64,000 nt of DNA from Pseudocercospora fijiensis CIRAD86 (Eukaryota > Ascomycota > Dothideomycetes > Mycosphaerellales > Mycosphaerellaceae): NCBI RefSeq assembly GCF_000340215.1, contig NW_006921535.1, positions 5,671,535 to 5,735,534 of the forward strand, given 5' to 3'. The position numbers were made by a program, and so were the translations under genes. Within the stretch, counting starts at the first letter, position 1, and each line of letters opens with the position of its first letter. Positions 12,099 to 23,034 of the stretch are shown here, piece by piece. The notes beneath the pieces are model-generated. The model had not been told where the DNA came from, did no database searches, and was given only the letters and a program-made list of their open reading frames with translations.

Positions 12099-12513
12099 AT
12101 GGCGTCTCGAGAACACTTGGTCCGTCAAAGTAAGTTGCATGCAATACATACCAGTCCAATACGCACTAACAACCTGCTTGTCGAAGAACTGGGCTACCAG
12201 AACGACCACCTACGCAACCAGCGCGACCACGCCTTAGCCAGTATGCGCGCCATGGAGCGCGATTGGAATGCTATGATCGCCGATCGCGACGGCAAAATGG
12301 GTGCTTAGGGCCGCTGGAGCGATGGGAAGGCGTTTCGATACCGCCCTCGATGCCGCACTGGTCCAGTTACAGGCCGACGTGGAGGATTTGGGGCGGGAGG
12401 GGGAGTGATTGGCGTGTGAGAGGCTGGGAGTGGTGAACAAGTTAGCCTGGGAGAGGGAGAGGGAGATGGGAACCTGTCCGAGGGGCGAAATTTGGAGAAT
12501 CAAGTCCGACTGA
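12099..12513 (+). pseudogene. Decayed coiled-coil protein gene
   Basis: A first exon, 12099-12129, splices cleanly (GTAAGT donor, CTAAC branch) to 12187. It gives a charged helical segment containing AMERDWNAMIADRD that stops at 12308. The same helical character continues immediately in another frame (VLRAAGAMGRRFDTALDAAL...), stops at TGA 12406-12408, then continues in that frame (LACERLGVVNKLAWERE) to 12513. One frameshift plus one stop in an otherwise continuous heptad-like protein implies a dead gene of about 130 residues. A relative of the ERDWNxMIA segment lies near 20830. The 3' end overlaps the convergent gene's terminus by 14 bp. Confidence 0.5.
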
Positions 12514-13930
12514 AAAGAGATGTGATCCACTGCAGCCAGTCGGGTCTCTCGATCTCCGTCGTCGTCTCTTCCATCTCAGCTTCTTCTGTCCGCGCTTGTC
12601 TTCGATCGCGATGTGTCCTCCAACGTTTTTTCCGAGCGCGTGCCGCGGGTGCACACGCCTTCCACTCCTCGTCGGTGAAGGTTTTGACGGCCACTTGTGC
12701 AGGGAGTCTGGTGCCACGACTCGTATTCCACACGCGTGCCCTCGCCATTCGCTTCTCCTCCGAGCCGACGAGATCGTTCCACCTCATGCCCAGCAGCAGT
12801 GCCGTCATAAGAGCGTAGGCGGCATCGTTGCTGGCGTTGTGGACTCCGACCAGCGCGGAAACATTGCCGAACAGGTCGCGTTGCTTCATCCAGTATTTTG
12901 GATCGATGCCGGCGGTGCGAGCGATGCCAGATAGGCGGAGGGTCCTAAACCTGGTGCCTCGGCGCCGTGCTGCACGCGCCAGGTCGAAGGTATCCAGGAT
13001 GGAATGGAACGGCATGTCGGCGCCGGAGCATTTTCTCATGTCAATGGCATACAAAGGATCTCTGCGCAGCCTCTGGATGTCTCCCTCTACGGACTGCCCG
13101 ACAATGACCAATTGACCCGGGTCGTTGTCAGAGTCCAAGGATGCGATGACTCTTGCAATCTCCTCTCTGGCCTGGACATGGGAAAGTCTCTGGGTGCTCG
13201 CGAACAGAGAGGGAGCGATTGGCTTTGGATCTAAGCTGGATGTTGCTACTGCTATATGGTCTACTCACTGGTCAGTGCCGAAACAAATGGCAGCAGTGGG
13301 AGATTGCGTACGATGCTCCATTTTGGCGAACCAACCATGCCCGTAAGGCCCAAAAGCCGCACCTCTGATGTTCTTCGTCTTCAGCACCGAGATCCCGATC
13401 TCGGTGATTTGAAACGAGCCTGGTGACGGCCGCCATTCCAGGTCCAACGATAAGAGTGTGACATTAGACAAGCTACTTTCAGCGGCGCGAAGTCCCAGCA
13501 TGGATTGCAGGCTGTAGATGTCGCCACAGTCCTCGGGTCTTCGTCTGGACGATCTCAGCAGACCGGATCCGGGTATCCACCGCCGGAGCCCGAGAGACCG
13601 GAGGACTGCTGGGCTGACACGACTTTGGGACAACCTCGCTAGGAAAGATGTACGGTTTTTGAGATTTGGCGTCGGAAGCGGTACGACGCTTGATTGCGCG
13701 GTCAGTAGCGCGAGTCGCTGCTGTGAAACTGTGCGCAGGGGCAGTAATGTCGAACGTCGAGCCGCGACGCGATTACGCCCGCTGAGAAGGGGCTTTATGG
13801 GCTGGACAGAAGCCTCGTTGGGAGCAGAGACCACGGGCAAGGCAATGGGCGGTTTCGGAGCTTTGCGCCTGGATTTGAGACTGCTAGGTTTCAGGATCTT
13901 CTGGCCCCTCTGGACTTTTGTCGAAACCAT
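12500..13930 (-). CDS. Gfd2/YDR514C-like RNase H-fold protein (449 aa)
   Basis: Two exons: 13930-13269 and 13187-12500. The 81-bp intron (GTGAGT donor) closes the frame exactly and joins FGTDQ to LSHVQAREEI. The N-terminal 150 residues are basic and disordered. From about residue 160 the protein shows a DEDDh-type exonuclease layout: LDLEW (D163, E165), an ITEIGIS strand, GQSVEGDIQRL (Asp) and VGVHNASNDAAY (His, Asp). This matches the Gfd2/YDR514C C-terminal domain found across fungi. Gfd2 was found in budding yeast as a suppressor linked to Dbp5 and mRNA export. Nuclease activity is inferred from retained acidic residues only. The tail is Glu/Arg-rich. Confidence 0.75.
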
Positions 13931-14440
13931 AGCCGCTTTTTAATGCGGGTTGGCGCCATTACTGCATCGGTAAGGACTGGAATCGACAGGCCATTGTCAT
14001 TCTGATGGAAAAGTGAAGGACCGAGTGTTGAAGTAAGTGAAGTGTCTGGGGAAACTGGGTCGGAATTCGGGAGCTGACAAAGGATCCCAGTCGGCTCACA
14101 GTGCAACGATCGATTGAACGAAATGCTAATACATCACTATATATACAAGCAGCATAGGGAGAACTGAAAGCTCTCCAGTGCAGTCTCGAGACTCGATATC
14201 ATTTGACCTGATTGATAAAGGATAGCAGAGGGAGCAATTGATAATTGATTGAAGATGCATGAAATCTGATTGAGATCTCGCTTGCCGCTAGCGCCTTTCG
14301 ACGTGACGTATGGATATGGAAATGGCTTCACTGACAAAGGAGTCGAGGCTTGTGCCTCCGCGTCAGAGCCATGCCTCTCCTTTCACCCTCGACGCGAATG
14401 ACAAACATCAGCATACCGATATCGATCACATCCAAGCCGC
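13931..14440. other. Divergent intergenic region
   Basis: This lies between the minus-strand Gfd2-like gene and the plus-strand photolyase and so probably carries both promoters. No specific light-response or stress element was recognised with confidence. Confidence 0.5.
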
Positions 14441-16327
14441 ATGCGCATCGTCGCCTGCGTCCAAAGTACATTGCTTACTACACCGCGATCCATCTCAAGT
14501 CGAGCTCCCTCCCATCCACCCTCCCGAGTAGCCTTCTACGCGACGACAACGACGACGATGGCCCCAAAACGCAAAGCAACCTCGCCAGTGCGGCCACCGG
14601 TCAAACAGGCCAAGCGCGAACCGGGCGCGGAAAACTTCGACCATTCGCGCATTGCAGAGAAAGTGGGCATTGTCCAGCGCGAATTCTATCCACCCGAAAT
14701 GTCCAACGAACGATGCAAGCAGTACAACGATGGGGAGATACCGAGGCCAAGCAAGCTGCTTGAAGACGCAATCGCTGCGACCAAAAAGGAGCGCGAAAAG
14801 ATCAAAACGGGCGAGACAGTGGTGCATTGGTTCAAGAGAGATTTGAGGCAGTACGACAATAGAGGCCTGAGAGCAGCGAGCGAGCTGGCCAAGAAGAACA
14901 ACGCGAATTTGGTTTGCATGTTCATCGTCAGTCCGGAAGACTATCAAGCACACTTCACCAGCAAGGCCAGAGTGGATTTCGATTTGAGAACGCTGGAGGT
15001 TCTGAAGCAGGATCTGGCCGAAAAGAACATTCCGCTGTACGTCAAAACTATGGAGAAAAGGGCAAAGGTATTGCCGCACATACTCTCCTTGTGCGAAGAG
15101 TGGAATGCCAAACATCTGTTCTGCAACATCGAGTACGAGGTGGACGAGCTGCGACGAGAGACCCAGCTCATCAAGCAAGGCCTGAAGAAGGGCATTTCTG
15201 TGAATTGTCTGCACGATGATGTGGTGGTGAAGCCGGGAGATCTCATGTCTGGAGCCGGTAAGCAATACTCAGTCTACACTCCGTGGTATCGGGCTTGGGT
15301 AAAGTTCATTCATGAGCATCCATACGTTCTGAATGTCAGCGAAGCCCCGGATGCCAATCCAGACTCCGCCAAGCAGAAGTTCAAGGATATCTTCGATGCA
15401 GCAATCCCGCCTGCGCCTGAGAACAAGCGTCTTTCCGAAGAAGACCGGAAACGATTGGCCTCAATCTGGCCTGCCGGCGAGCACGAAGCCCAAGAACGAC
15501 TCCAGCGCTTCCTGAAAGAGAAGATCAACAAATACAAAGACACCAGAAACTTCCCGTCCGCAAACTCGACTTCAAACCTCTCGGCACACTTCAGCGCCGG
15601 ATCCCTCGCAGCTCGAACAGCCATTCGTGCCGCACGCGAAGCCAACACCGCCAACAAGCTCGACGCCGGCATTCAAGGCATCATAACCTGGATTTCCGAA
15701 ATCGCCTGGCGAGACTTCTACAAACACGTCCTATCACACTGGCCGTACGTCTGCATGTTCAAACCCTTCAAATACGAATACAGCGACATCGAATGGGAAT
15801 ACAACGACGAGCACTTCCAACGCTGGACCGCCGGAACCACCGGCTTCCCCATCGTCGACGCCGCAATGCGCCAATGCAAACAAACGGCCTACATCCACAA
15901 CCGCTGCCGCATGATCGTCGCCTCCTTCCTCGCCAAAGACCTCCTCCTCGACTGGCGCCAGGGCGAAAAGTACTTCATGGAAAACTTGATCGACGGAGAC
16001 TTCGCTTCGAACAACGGTGGTTGGGGCTTCTCCGCTTCCACCGGCGTGGATCCTCAGCCTTATTTCCGAATTTTCAATCCTTGGCTTCAGAGCGAGAAGT
16101 TTGATGCGAGCGGGGAGTATATCCGGAAATGGGTGCCTGAGTTGAAGAATATCAAGGGTAAGGCGATTCATGATCCTTATGGACGCGGAGCCGCGAAGGA
16201 GGCGGAGAAGGCGGGGTATCCGAGGCCGATGGTTGAGCATTCGATGGCGAGGAAAAGGGCTTTGGAGAGGTATAAGGGGGGTTTGGGGAGGAGTACGGCG
16301 AATGTTGGGGGTGGGGTGCATAATTGA
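14441..16327 (+). CDS. phr1: Class I CPD photolyase, probable dual targeting (628 aa)
   Basis: The enzyme splits UV-induced cyclobutane pyrimidine dimers using blue light and FAD. The N-terminal antenna Rossmann domain starts at TVVHWFKRDLR (about 126). The FAD domain shows WRDFYKH, TGFPIVDAAMRQ, HNRCRMIVASFL and NNGGWGFSASTG, then DPQPYFRIFNP and the SEKFD...WVPEL segment, all photolyase hallmarks. Length fits fungal Phr1. The frame has two plausible starts. The ATG at 14441 adds 39 residues rich in Arg, Ser and Thr with no acidic residues, resembling a mitochondrial presequence. The ATG at 14558 begins MAPKRK, an NLS-like start. Yeast Phr1 acts in nucleus and mitochondria, so two isoforms are a reasonable inference. 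No intron. Confidence 0.93.
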   Translation: MRIVACVQSTLLTTPRSISSRAPSHPPSRVAFYATTTTTMAPKRKATSPVRPPVKQAKREPGAENFDHSRIAEKVGIVQREFYPPEMSNERCKQYNDGEIPRPSKLLEDAIAATKKEREKIKTGETVVHWFKRDLRQYDNRGLRAASELAKKNNANLVCMFIVSPEDYQAHFTSKARVDFDLRTLEVLKQDLAEKNIPLYVKTMEKRAKVLPHILSLCEEWNAKHLFCNIEYEVDELRRETQLIKQGLKKGISVNCLHDDVVVKPGDLMSGAGKQYSVYTPWYRAWVKFIHEHPYVLNVSEAPDANPDSAKQKFKDIFDAAIPPAPENKRLSEEDRKRLASIWPAGEHEAQERLQRFLKEKINKYKDTRNFPSANSTSNLSAHFSAGSLAARTAIRAAREANTANKLDAGIQGIITWISEIAWRDFYKHVLSHWPYVCMFKPFKYEYSDIEWEYNDEHFQRWTAGTTGFPIVDAAMRQCKQTAYIHNRCRMIVASFLAKDLLLDWRQGEKYFMENLIDGDFASNNGGWGFSASTGVDPQPYFRIFNPWLQSEKFDASGEYIRKWVPELKNIKGKAIHDPYGRGAAKEAEKAGYPRPMVEHSMARKRALERYKGGLGRSTANVGGGVHN

Positions 16328-18399
16328 GGGCTGCGGAAGTTGGCTTTTCATGCAACGGCTTCGGCGGGAAGACACATGAGCGCGGAGTGAAATGAATCAA
16401 GAGCCGTTTTGGGAGTATCGTGTCTGATTTTCAGACTCTACTTCCCAGCCCGGATCTGCTACGAAACTACATGTAGCTTCAGGATGCCGATGCCATCAGG
16501 ATCTCTTTTCAGCCTCGTCCGCTTTGCATCAGTCACCAGCTCCATTCCGGCAACCTCAACTTGGCCCAAATCTTCCGAACTCCAATCGCCCAGTGCACCA
16601 ACCACTGTAGCGTGTGCGAAACTATCAATGAAAATTCACTAGTCCCCATGGACTGCGGCTCGCTTGATACCTTCAGCCAATACTACATGTAGCATGGCCG
16701 ACGCCTTACATCACCGAGACGAGGGAGTTGGGGTCGTTTCGGCAGTTCTCAGTTCGATAGTGGAGTGCTGCAATACGAGAATGGTAGCGATGATCGGTCC
16801 AACACTCGAGATGACACCACCATGCACTTGAGTACGTGGAACGAAGCGTCTTGCATTCCGCGGACCGAGCCTCGTCTGGTGGTGGTTGAGGAAGATTCGG
16901 TGCTGCTTGGCGAGTTTCCATTTCAAGTTCAAGCCAGTCCAATGTACCTGGCCGATTAACACTTGCCTCTGGTGCGAGTAACTGTGTTGCTCTGGAGCAC
17001 GGAATATGGCATCTTCAAGACGGTGATATCGTTCTCCTGACCGACTGGGGCAGCTCATAACGTCAACTTTCTGCGTAGTCACGCTGTGTGAGGTGGCCAA
17101 TCCTGGCCTGTTGGAAGTTTCCAGTGGACTCTACGGCATTCGTTGATGCCTTGAAACGCAGTCCTGTAAGAAGCAGTTCCATACGAAAATGAGGTTGGGA
17201 AAAACAGGCAAGGCCAGACCAGTTATCAAGTCGATGATATTCGTGAGTGACGACTGCGTGGTTTTATGGATGAATGTGGACTCTGCAAGCTGCATCGTTC
17301 GTTCCAGTCGATCGTCTCGAGAAGAAGTACAAGGGATACAATCAACGTCGTTTGGAGCAACTCCCAAAGCTTTTTGTCGATGAGCTTGGGCCGCGTCATA
17401 TCCCTCAGCCGGGACTGAGCATTTCGATGAAGATGAATCTGCTATACGAACTTCAATTCGTAACGCCATGCAGCGCACGTAGGATTCGTAAGGTAGTGGC
17501 CATATAATATCGTCCTGGACTCACGCTGCTGTCTCGCCCTCCAACGGTCTTTGTCACCGCCGCATGGTGTCGCAGCAGACTGAAAAAGAAGATCTCCGGA
17601 AGTGGCTACTGCTTTCTCACCCATCTCTCCGCGTTGCGTCTTCGGAAATAAAGGTATCATATCCAACGACGTAATCGCGAAACCGAACGCTCGCTTTGGC
17701 CTTAATTCTTCATCTCTCTCCGCATGGTGTCTTCGTTGTCAAAGGTATCAGATCCAACGACACAATAGCGAAGTCGAACGCTCTCTGCCCACCCATCCGA
17801 AAAAGCGTTGGCGGCGATAACTGTCAACGCTCGAAGCTGTGAGATTGCACATCCTTCGATCTTTCCTCAGCCGCACACTGCACCTGGCTTATGGTGGCCA
17901 AGCATTGGAGTCGTAGCGATGTTGCTTTTCGATCCTTCGATGTCGACTTGCAAATGGTTTTTCGAAAAAGGCATTGGTGGCGATGGCAGACTGTCGCCTA
18001 TAGAGTAACCAGTGGCATTGTGCAATGCTCTATTCAGTCCGAAGATCCGCGTCGCCGGCCTCTGCTGGTCGAGGACCTCGTTTCGATTTCCGTGCTGATA
18101 GATAAGACCCAGGGGCTGGAAAGATGGTCGTTCAGAGGACGGAAAAGAACTTATCAGCGCAAGCCCTGATTCACGACCACCGTCTTCCAACAAGGAGCCT
18201 TCGATATCCGTGGACCGTGGGCAAATTAAACGAAGGCAAGGCAGTCGTCTCGACGGTGTTACGTCCATTTCTTCACTGTCTCATAGTACCGGTGTCCCGG
18301 CTCTTGCTGCGATCTGCCCATCTTCCGTCTGTGACCCAAATCGTGCTCGAAACTCTTCCTAGACTGTTCGAGCCGGGAGCTTCTCGTGACTGCACAGTA
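16328..18399. other. Gene-poor interval
   Basis: Only short, mutually overlapping ORFs without family resemblance. It contains the direct repeat described at 17621-17785. Confidence 0.4.
17621..17785. repeat. Direct repeat, period about 90 bp
   Basis: 17621-17694 and 17711-17785 share CATCTCTC...GTCTTCG...AAAGGTATCA-ATCCAACGAC and a following GCGAA-CGAACGCTC. Differences are mainly transitions. A further related pair (GAAAAAG-CGTTGG-GGCGAT...CTGTC) occurs near 17798 and 17964. Confidence 0.6.
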
Positions 18400-19149
18400 T
18401 GATTGCGATGCGCCTCAAATGTCGCCGAATCTCCCGATCACTGCCATGCTGCAGGATCCTGAGGAACTTGGGATGCGTTGCTGTGACGGCCGCGCGGTGG
18501 TTACAACTCGTGTATCAAGCTGGGATGGATTTGATGGAGCATTGTCGACTTGCTGCAGCTCGATGAACGAAGTCTATAGCGCACGCCACCCCATTCGAGC
18601 ATGCCAGGGACACGGCAACGATGTCGTGCTTCTTGGACCACTTTCTGCGCGCTCCTTTTGGTCCGTAGATTTGCGAATGTCTTGCCGGTACTGCCACCAA
18701 TACGCGCAGAATTCTCTTGGAGGGACTTGTAACTGCGCTGCTGCTTCGACGGCTTCTCAGGTATGGATCGAGGGATCGAGCTCTTTGCGTGACTTTGTCA
18801 GTTGCTGCTTGGTGTGGAACAGATCTGGATTTGCGATGCCAGAGCTGTTTGTCCGTCGATTCTTGCAGACGCGTCGTTGATTCAGCCGGGTGGTTGACGA
18901 GGAGAAGCGTGCTCGCCGAGGACGGACCCACGGTTCGATGCGCGTGTTGCGTTGCGCTGGTAAATGCTGTAATGCACTGGGCGTTCGACACCAGGCTGGC
19001 CGCCAGCAGCACACTGCCAGCGTCAAAGAGGCTTTGGAGGTTGTTGATAGATGTTGCGAGTGCCTTCCAGATGGTGGTGAAGGCAATTGTAATTTGTTGG
19101 CAGTGGTGGTGGCCGCAGTGGTGAAAAGGTGCTGCTGTTGATGATGCAT
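18400..19149 (-). pseudogene. Possible decayed coding frame
   Basis: From ATG 19149 a frame runs 131 codons (His/Gln/Thr-rich start, later TKQQLTKSRKELDP), stops at TGA, then continues with protein-like text (PREFCAYWWQYRQDIRKSTDQ) to a TAG. No family was recognised, and a plus-strand frame (18386-18880) is open across the same DNA, so the coding strand is uncertain. Confidence 0.22.
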
Positions 19150-19479
19150 TGCGCTGCGTAGCATTGGCAAACCATCCGGGCAGAGGAGGAGAACAAGCTC
19201 ACATTCCCCTTCCCAGCACCAAGTCCGCCAAGGATGGATTTGACTATTATATACGGTAGGTAAAGCAGCACCAATGTCTCTGGTGAGGCCTAGCCAGCCA
19301 ATGATCCAGAGACCGGGAGTGAGATTGCGGCCGGCGTGTCGCAGTCAAGACCTTCCATTTGTACACAGTTACTAACATTTCACAGATGGCTCAGGGGCTA
19401 GCCGAAAGCCCCGGACGGTCTCAAGATCTACCGTTCCATCCAGGTGCAAATGAAATCGATCACTGAAGAAGCAAATCGA

Positions 19480-19905
19480 GCCTGCTCAGATCTATATTTT
19501 TTGCCATTTTTTTGGTGTTCATTATTGGTGTTGGTTTTGTCATGTTCAGATGGATGAGTTTCATATGGGTCTTGGCGCGTTGTGTATTGTTTTCATCGTT
19601 CTCATCTTTTGCGAGCTTCAGTGGCTCCGCGCCCACCACTTGATTAGCGTACGCAGAAACATACCACAACTGCTCGCGGCATCGACTTCTGCCGAAGCAT
19701 TGCACTGAATGTTGTATACAATAAGATCAATTCTCGTATGTTCTGCCATTGTTTTATGGATCAGCTTCATGTGGCCTTGGCATTGCTCCAACTTCTTTTT
19801 GCGCTTTTCGTCCGTTGCGACCTTTGGCAATTCCATATCAATATGCTACGCCTCGCTGGTGCAAGTATACCACATTTGCTTGCTGAGACAATGCAAATGG
19901 AAGCG
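19480..19905. repeat. Imperfect direct repeat with protein-like copies on minus strand
   Basis: Two modules about 195 bp apart. On the minus strand both read a similar Lys-rich peptide around HMKLIH (copy near 19830-19720: ELPKVATDEK...HMKLIHKTMAEHTRI; copy near 19640-19500: PLKLAKDEND...HMKLIHLNMTKPTPI), each preceded by a WY. Similarity at protein and DNA level suggests duplicated former coding sequence. The surrounding 19150-19480 shows nothing else. Confidence 0.45.
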
Positions 19906-19980
19906 ATCAGGCAAGGTTGACGATGTTGTGGATTTGCTGTCTCAGGGGCTCGAACTCCAGCCTTCGCTTGCTCACGACTT

Positions 19981-20499
19981 CCACACAGCGCCAAGCAGTT
20001 CGAACGCCAGTCGCAGCTTGAAACTTCGTCGAATGCCAACGACCGTACACTCAAGAAAACGAGGAGCAACTCTGCAGACACACCGCACACACTCCACGTC
20101 GAATTGCCATTGAAACGCGCCACCACAGAACTGTTGAGGAAACAGCACAGAGCACTTGTAGCGATGCCAGACCACGTTCTAGCCAACATGCGAGAATACA
20201 CCACGCGAAATGAGGACGACAAGGTGCGGGACCTGGGGCTGGACCATTTGTTGCACACCGCGCATCCTCAACTCCAGGCGGGACGCATGCCACGAGGAGA
20301 TATAGATTGGACAAACCGCCCAATGCGTAGGGACAGTACGCTGCTCCTTGGTATGCTCCCATACAACAACGCTGTCTACTCACCCTCTGCGCTCAGAAAT
20401 ACTGATGAAAGATCAAGCTGCGCTTTTCACACCATCGTATCGTTAATGACAAAAGAGCTCCAAAAGAACAAGAAGCCCGAAGGGAAGTCCATTGAATGA
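19981..20499 (+). CDS. Hypothetical protein, 3' exon (partial)
   Basis: An open frame runs to the TGA at 20499, with a charged linker (ETSSNANDRTLKKTRSN) and a helical stretch (RATTELLRKQHRALVAMPDH, then NMREYTTRNEDDKVRDLG). No in-frame ATG precedes the helical part after the stop at 19920, so an upstream exon is needed; a join from around 19920 could not be settled. The family is not recognised. Coding status rests only on composition and the length of the open frame. Confidence 0.35.
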   Translation, partial: PHSAKQFERQSQLETSSNANDRTLKKTRSNSADTPHTLHVELPLKRATTELLRKQHRALVAMPDHVLANMREYTTRNEDDKVRDLGLDHLLHTAHPQLQAGRMPRGDIDWTNRPMRRDSTLLLGMLPYNNAVYSPSALRNTDERSSCAFHTIVSLMTKELQKNKKPEGKSIE

Positions 20500-22323
20500 A
20501 TAACCACGCGTCCGTCAAATGGATCAAGTTCCGCGTCCAGAGTCTCTGCTAGAGCACCAAGCTTCGACTTTCACATCTTTGCGCCCTCGTGTTCAGTCGA
20601 GCTCGAACGCACTACAAGCAAGAAGTGGATACCATGAAACGATCACGCGTCAGTCTAAGCACGGCGTCTTGCGCAGAGAGCTTGTCACAACGCAGCTCAG
20701 ATCGCAAACCAACTATTTGGCCTTTCGACCTACAGGGGAAGCAAGTTCGAATACGTGTGAAGGACATGGAACAATCACACGGTCGGCAAAGACTAGCCTT
20801 CTCTCGGCAATCATGATATTCCAGTCGCGCTCCACTGCGCGCTTCCTTGCTGGGGCGTAGTCAAGCTGGTCGAGCAGGTGGCTTCTGTATCGACGGCAGA
20901 ACCTTACGATCGCATAGTCTTCATATTGCAAGGGCAGCAGTGCGCCTTTCCGTTTCCTTCCGCAACCCTCCTGGGGTAACATGTGAGCGGTCTCGGTTTG
21001 GCGACGAGCGAAGAGAAGATTGCCGCAATCGCCTCTCTACAACTCCCCGAGAAGGTGCAGAAATTAGAGCACTATATCGGTTTGACGAACTAGCTCCGAC
21101 AACAATTCCCTATTGCGCCCAAATTGCAGCGCCACTCCAGGCAGAAGAAACCTGATTGCTCAAGGGCTGGCCCGGTTTCTGGGAATGGTCGTCGCAGCGT
21201 GGAGGGATACCGTGGCTCGGTTGGCCTTCGTAAGAAGACGAACTCCAAGGAACTTCCCGAATGTCGTTCTGGTGCCAGGCCAGAGTGTCTTCGAGTAGCT
21301 GCTGACACCAAAGAAGGAGACGGATCTCGTGAACCGTGGTCCAGACAACACCTATCGTCCCACTAACACCCAAACAACCGCAGAATCGACCAGCTCTCCT
21401 AAGAAACAGAGACGACAATCGCTAGGCGAGGAACTACAACAGCAGCTTCTCCCCCCAAGTGACACAAAGCGTGTTAATTCGCGGCCTTTTAACCGCTAGG
21501 ATCAGAAGCACAACGACAGAAGCCGCGAGCAGGCCAATTTCGGCGGCGACAAGAGTAGGCAATTCCAAGGAAATGCTAACAATACTGACCAGGAAGGCGG
21601 ACAACAGCGCGATAAAGCGCCGTAAGAAAGCCAGGCGAACAAGCATAACGATCATAGCTACTTTGGCGACGCCGATGGTGACCCCGATCGTTTCTCCGAC
21701 CCTTACGATTTTGAACCCGGTGTGGACGCACTTTTTGCGGGAATTGGTGATCGCTCGCCTCTTGCACTGAACTCGGTCGTTCAGACCAAAGAATCGCACC
21801 AAAGGAGGCGGAACTCGCGTGCTGGCTTGCAGAGTCAATTGGGGAGCATGCGCTAAAGACTCACTGAGAGATGGAAGCATCATTGCACTTGAATTGAAGG
21901 CATATCCAGTCACCCCGTCTCGACCCTTGTCGCGTCGGAAGGAGATCGATGGAGACCTGACCTGTATTTGTCGAAGCTTCCACGCGAAAATTCATGGAAA
22001 TTCAGGGGTTCAAGCGCAATTCCAAAGCAGAAGATCGATTTCTCACTGCATGCCGCGTGAACATCCTTGGAGGCGATGAAGATTTCGTGTAGGTATTCAC
22101 TTGCTAGATCGTACTTCTTGACCTTGGGTAGCCTCGCATAAGAAGAGTCCGTCTCCAGCGTATCATGTATCAATCACAAGCCAGCGTCTCGCCGTATCTG
22201 CTGCGGAAACACAGCTAGGGTGGAGAACTTCAACGGCTTTGCATATTGACAAGGCCAAGTCTTCGAGGACCGTGTCAGCTTTCAAACTCTCACCTTCACA
22301 TCCATCCCACGTCCACACACACC
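20500..22323. other. Gene-poor interval
   Basis: Apart from the membrane ORF at 21434-21913, only short overlapping frames. Around 20870-20810 the minus strand reads RAVERDWNIMIAERR, a close match in protein and DNA to the coiled-coil pseudogene at 12.1-12.5 kb, so this is probably another fragment of that family. Confidence 0.4.
21434..21913 (-). CDS. Possible small membrane protein (159 aa)
   Basis: The first 65 residues are polar. Three hydrophobic stretches follow: VAKVAMIVMLVRLAFL, a RRF-flanked stretch around FIALLSAFLVSIVSIS, and LVAAEIGLLAASVVVLLILAV, ending in a short basic tail. The pattern fits a two- or three-pass membrane protein. No family is recognised, and the complementary strand is also partly open, so this could be a shadow. 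Confidence 0.3.
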   Translation of the reverse strand: MTGYAFNSSAMMLPSLSESLAHAPQLTLQASTRVPPPLVRFFGLNDRVQCKRRAITNSRKKCVHTGFKIVRVGETIGVTIGVAKVAMIVMLVRLAFLRRFIALLSAFLVSIVSISLELPTLVAAEIGLLAASVVVLLILAVKRPRINTLCVTWGEKLLL

Positions 22324-23034
22324 ATGGCGACTCTCGAAGCACATCGCAAGCCACCAAGCAAACAACTTCTCTTTGCAAAGAAGCACTCACCAGAAGCAGT
22401 CGCGAAAGCCACCGCCCTGGCACTAGTCAAGAGAGACCCCATCAGCATCGTGAAGCGAATTTTCCGGCGCCAGAAATTCCGCAAATGGATGACAGACTGG
22501 ACGAACGCCATCGAGAGAGACCGCCTCCGTCCCGAAGACCTTCTCCCAGCGCTCCACATCGGTTGGCGCCTCATCTGCACGATCCTCTTCTTCGGAGCGC
22601 TGCAAGACGTCCCGGTGAGCTTCAAAGCACATCTGAACCGAGACTACAACGCTTTCGGCTGGACGAGCTATGGAAACAGGATGTTCATCGAGTTAGATCC
22701 GAAAGCCGAAAGACGTCGTGAAGGCATGGGTGTGGCGGAGACGATTGTTTACACTCTGATCCACGAAGGCTGCCACGCGTTCCTGGTCAACTTCAGCTGC
22801 TACTGCGAGTTTTGCGGGTTTGAAGCGTGTAGGGACAGGAAGCCGTTTGAAATTGGGGGCGGGCATGGGATTGCGTGGCAGATTTTGACGATGGCGGTTG
22901 AAGATTCGGCGGGAAGGTGTTTGGGAGTGAAGGTGGATTTGCAGAGGAGGAAGGATGCGGTGAATGACCTTCGAGTCAGGGATGATGCTTTGTACTTGAA
23001 TTTTGAGTGGGTGAGGAGGAAGTTCTTTGCTTGA
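22324..23034 (+). CDS. SprT-like zinc metallopeptidase-fold protein B (236 aa)
   Basis: Single exon. ATG 22324 is preceded by a CACACACC context and removes an unlike 26-residue upstream extension. A basic N-terminal half leads to LFFGALQDVPVSF (88-100), the segment shared with copies C and D. HEGCH is at 147-151, Cys at 159, 161, 164 and 169 (triad 159/164/169 in C-x4-C-x4-C), and GHG at 180-182. The following helix (AWQILTMAVED) matches copy C. This is the copy with an extra Cys inside the triad. The fold is SprT-like; peptidase activity is inferred from ligands and the catalytic Glu. No neighbour suggests an operon-like unit. Codon third positions turn G/T-rich in the last third, as in msrA and phr1. 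Confidence 0.78.
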   Translation: MATLEAHRKPPSKQLLFAKKHSPEAVAKATALALVKRDPISIVKRIFRRQKFRKWMTDWTNAIERDRLRPEDLLPALHIGWRLICTILFFGALQDVPVSFKAHLNRDYNAFGWTSYGNRMFIELDPKAERRREGMGVAETIVYTLIHEGCHAFLVNFSCYCEFCGFEACRDRKPFEIGGGHGIAWQILTMAVEDSAGRCLGVKVDLQRRKDAVNDLRVRDDALYLNFEWVRRKFFA

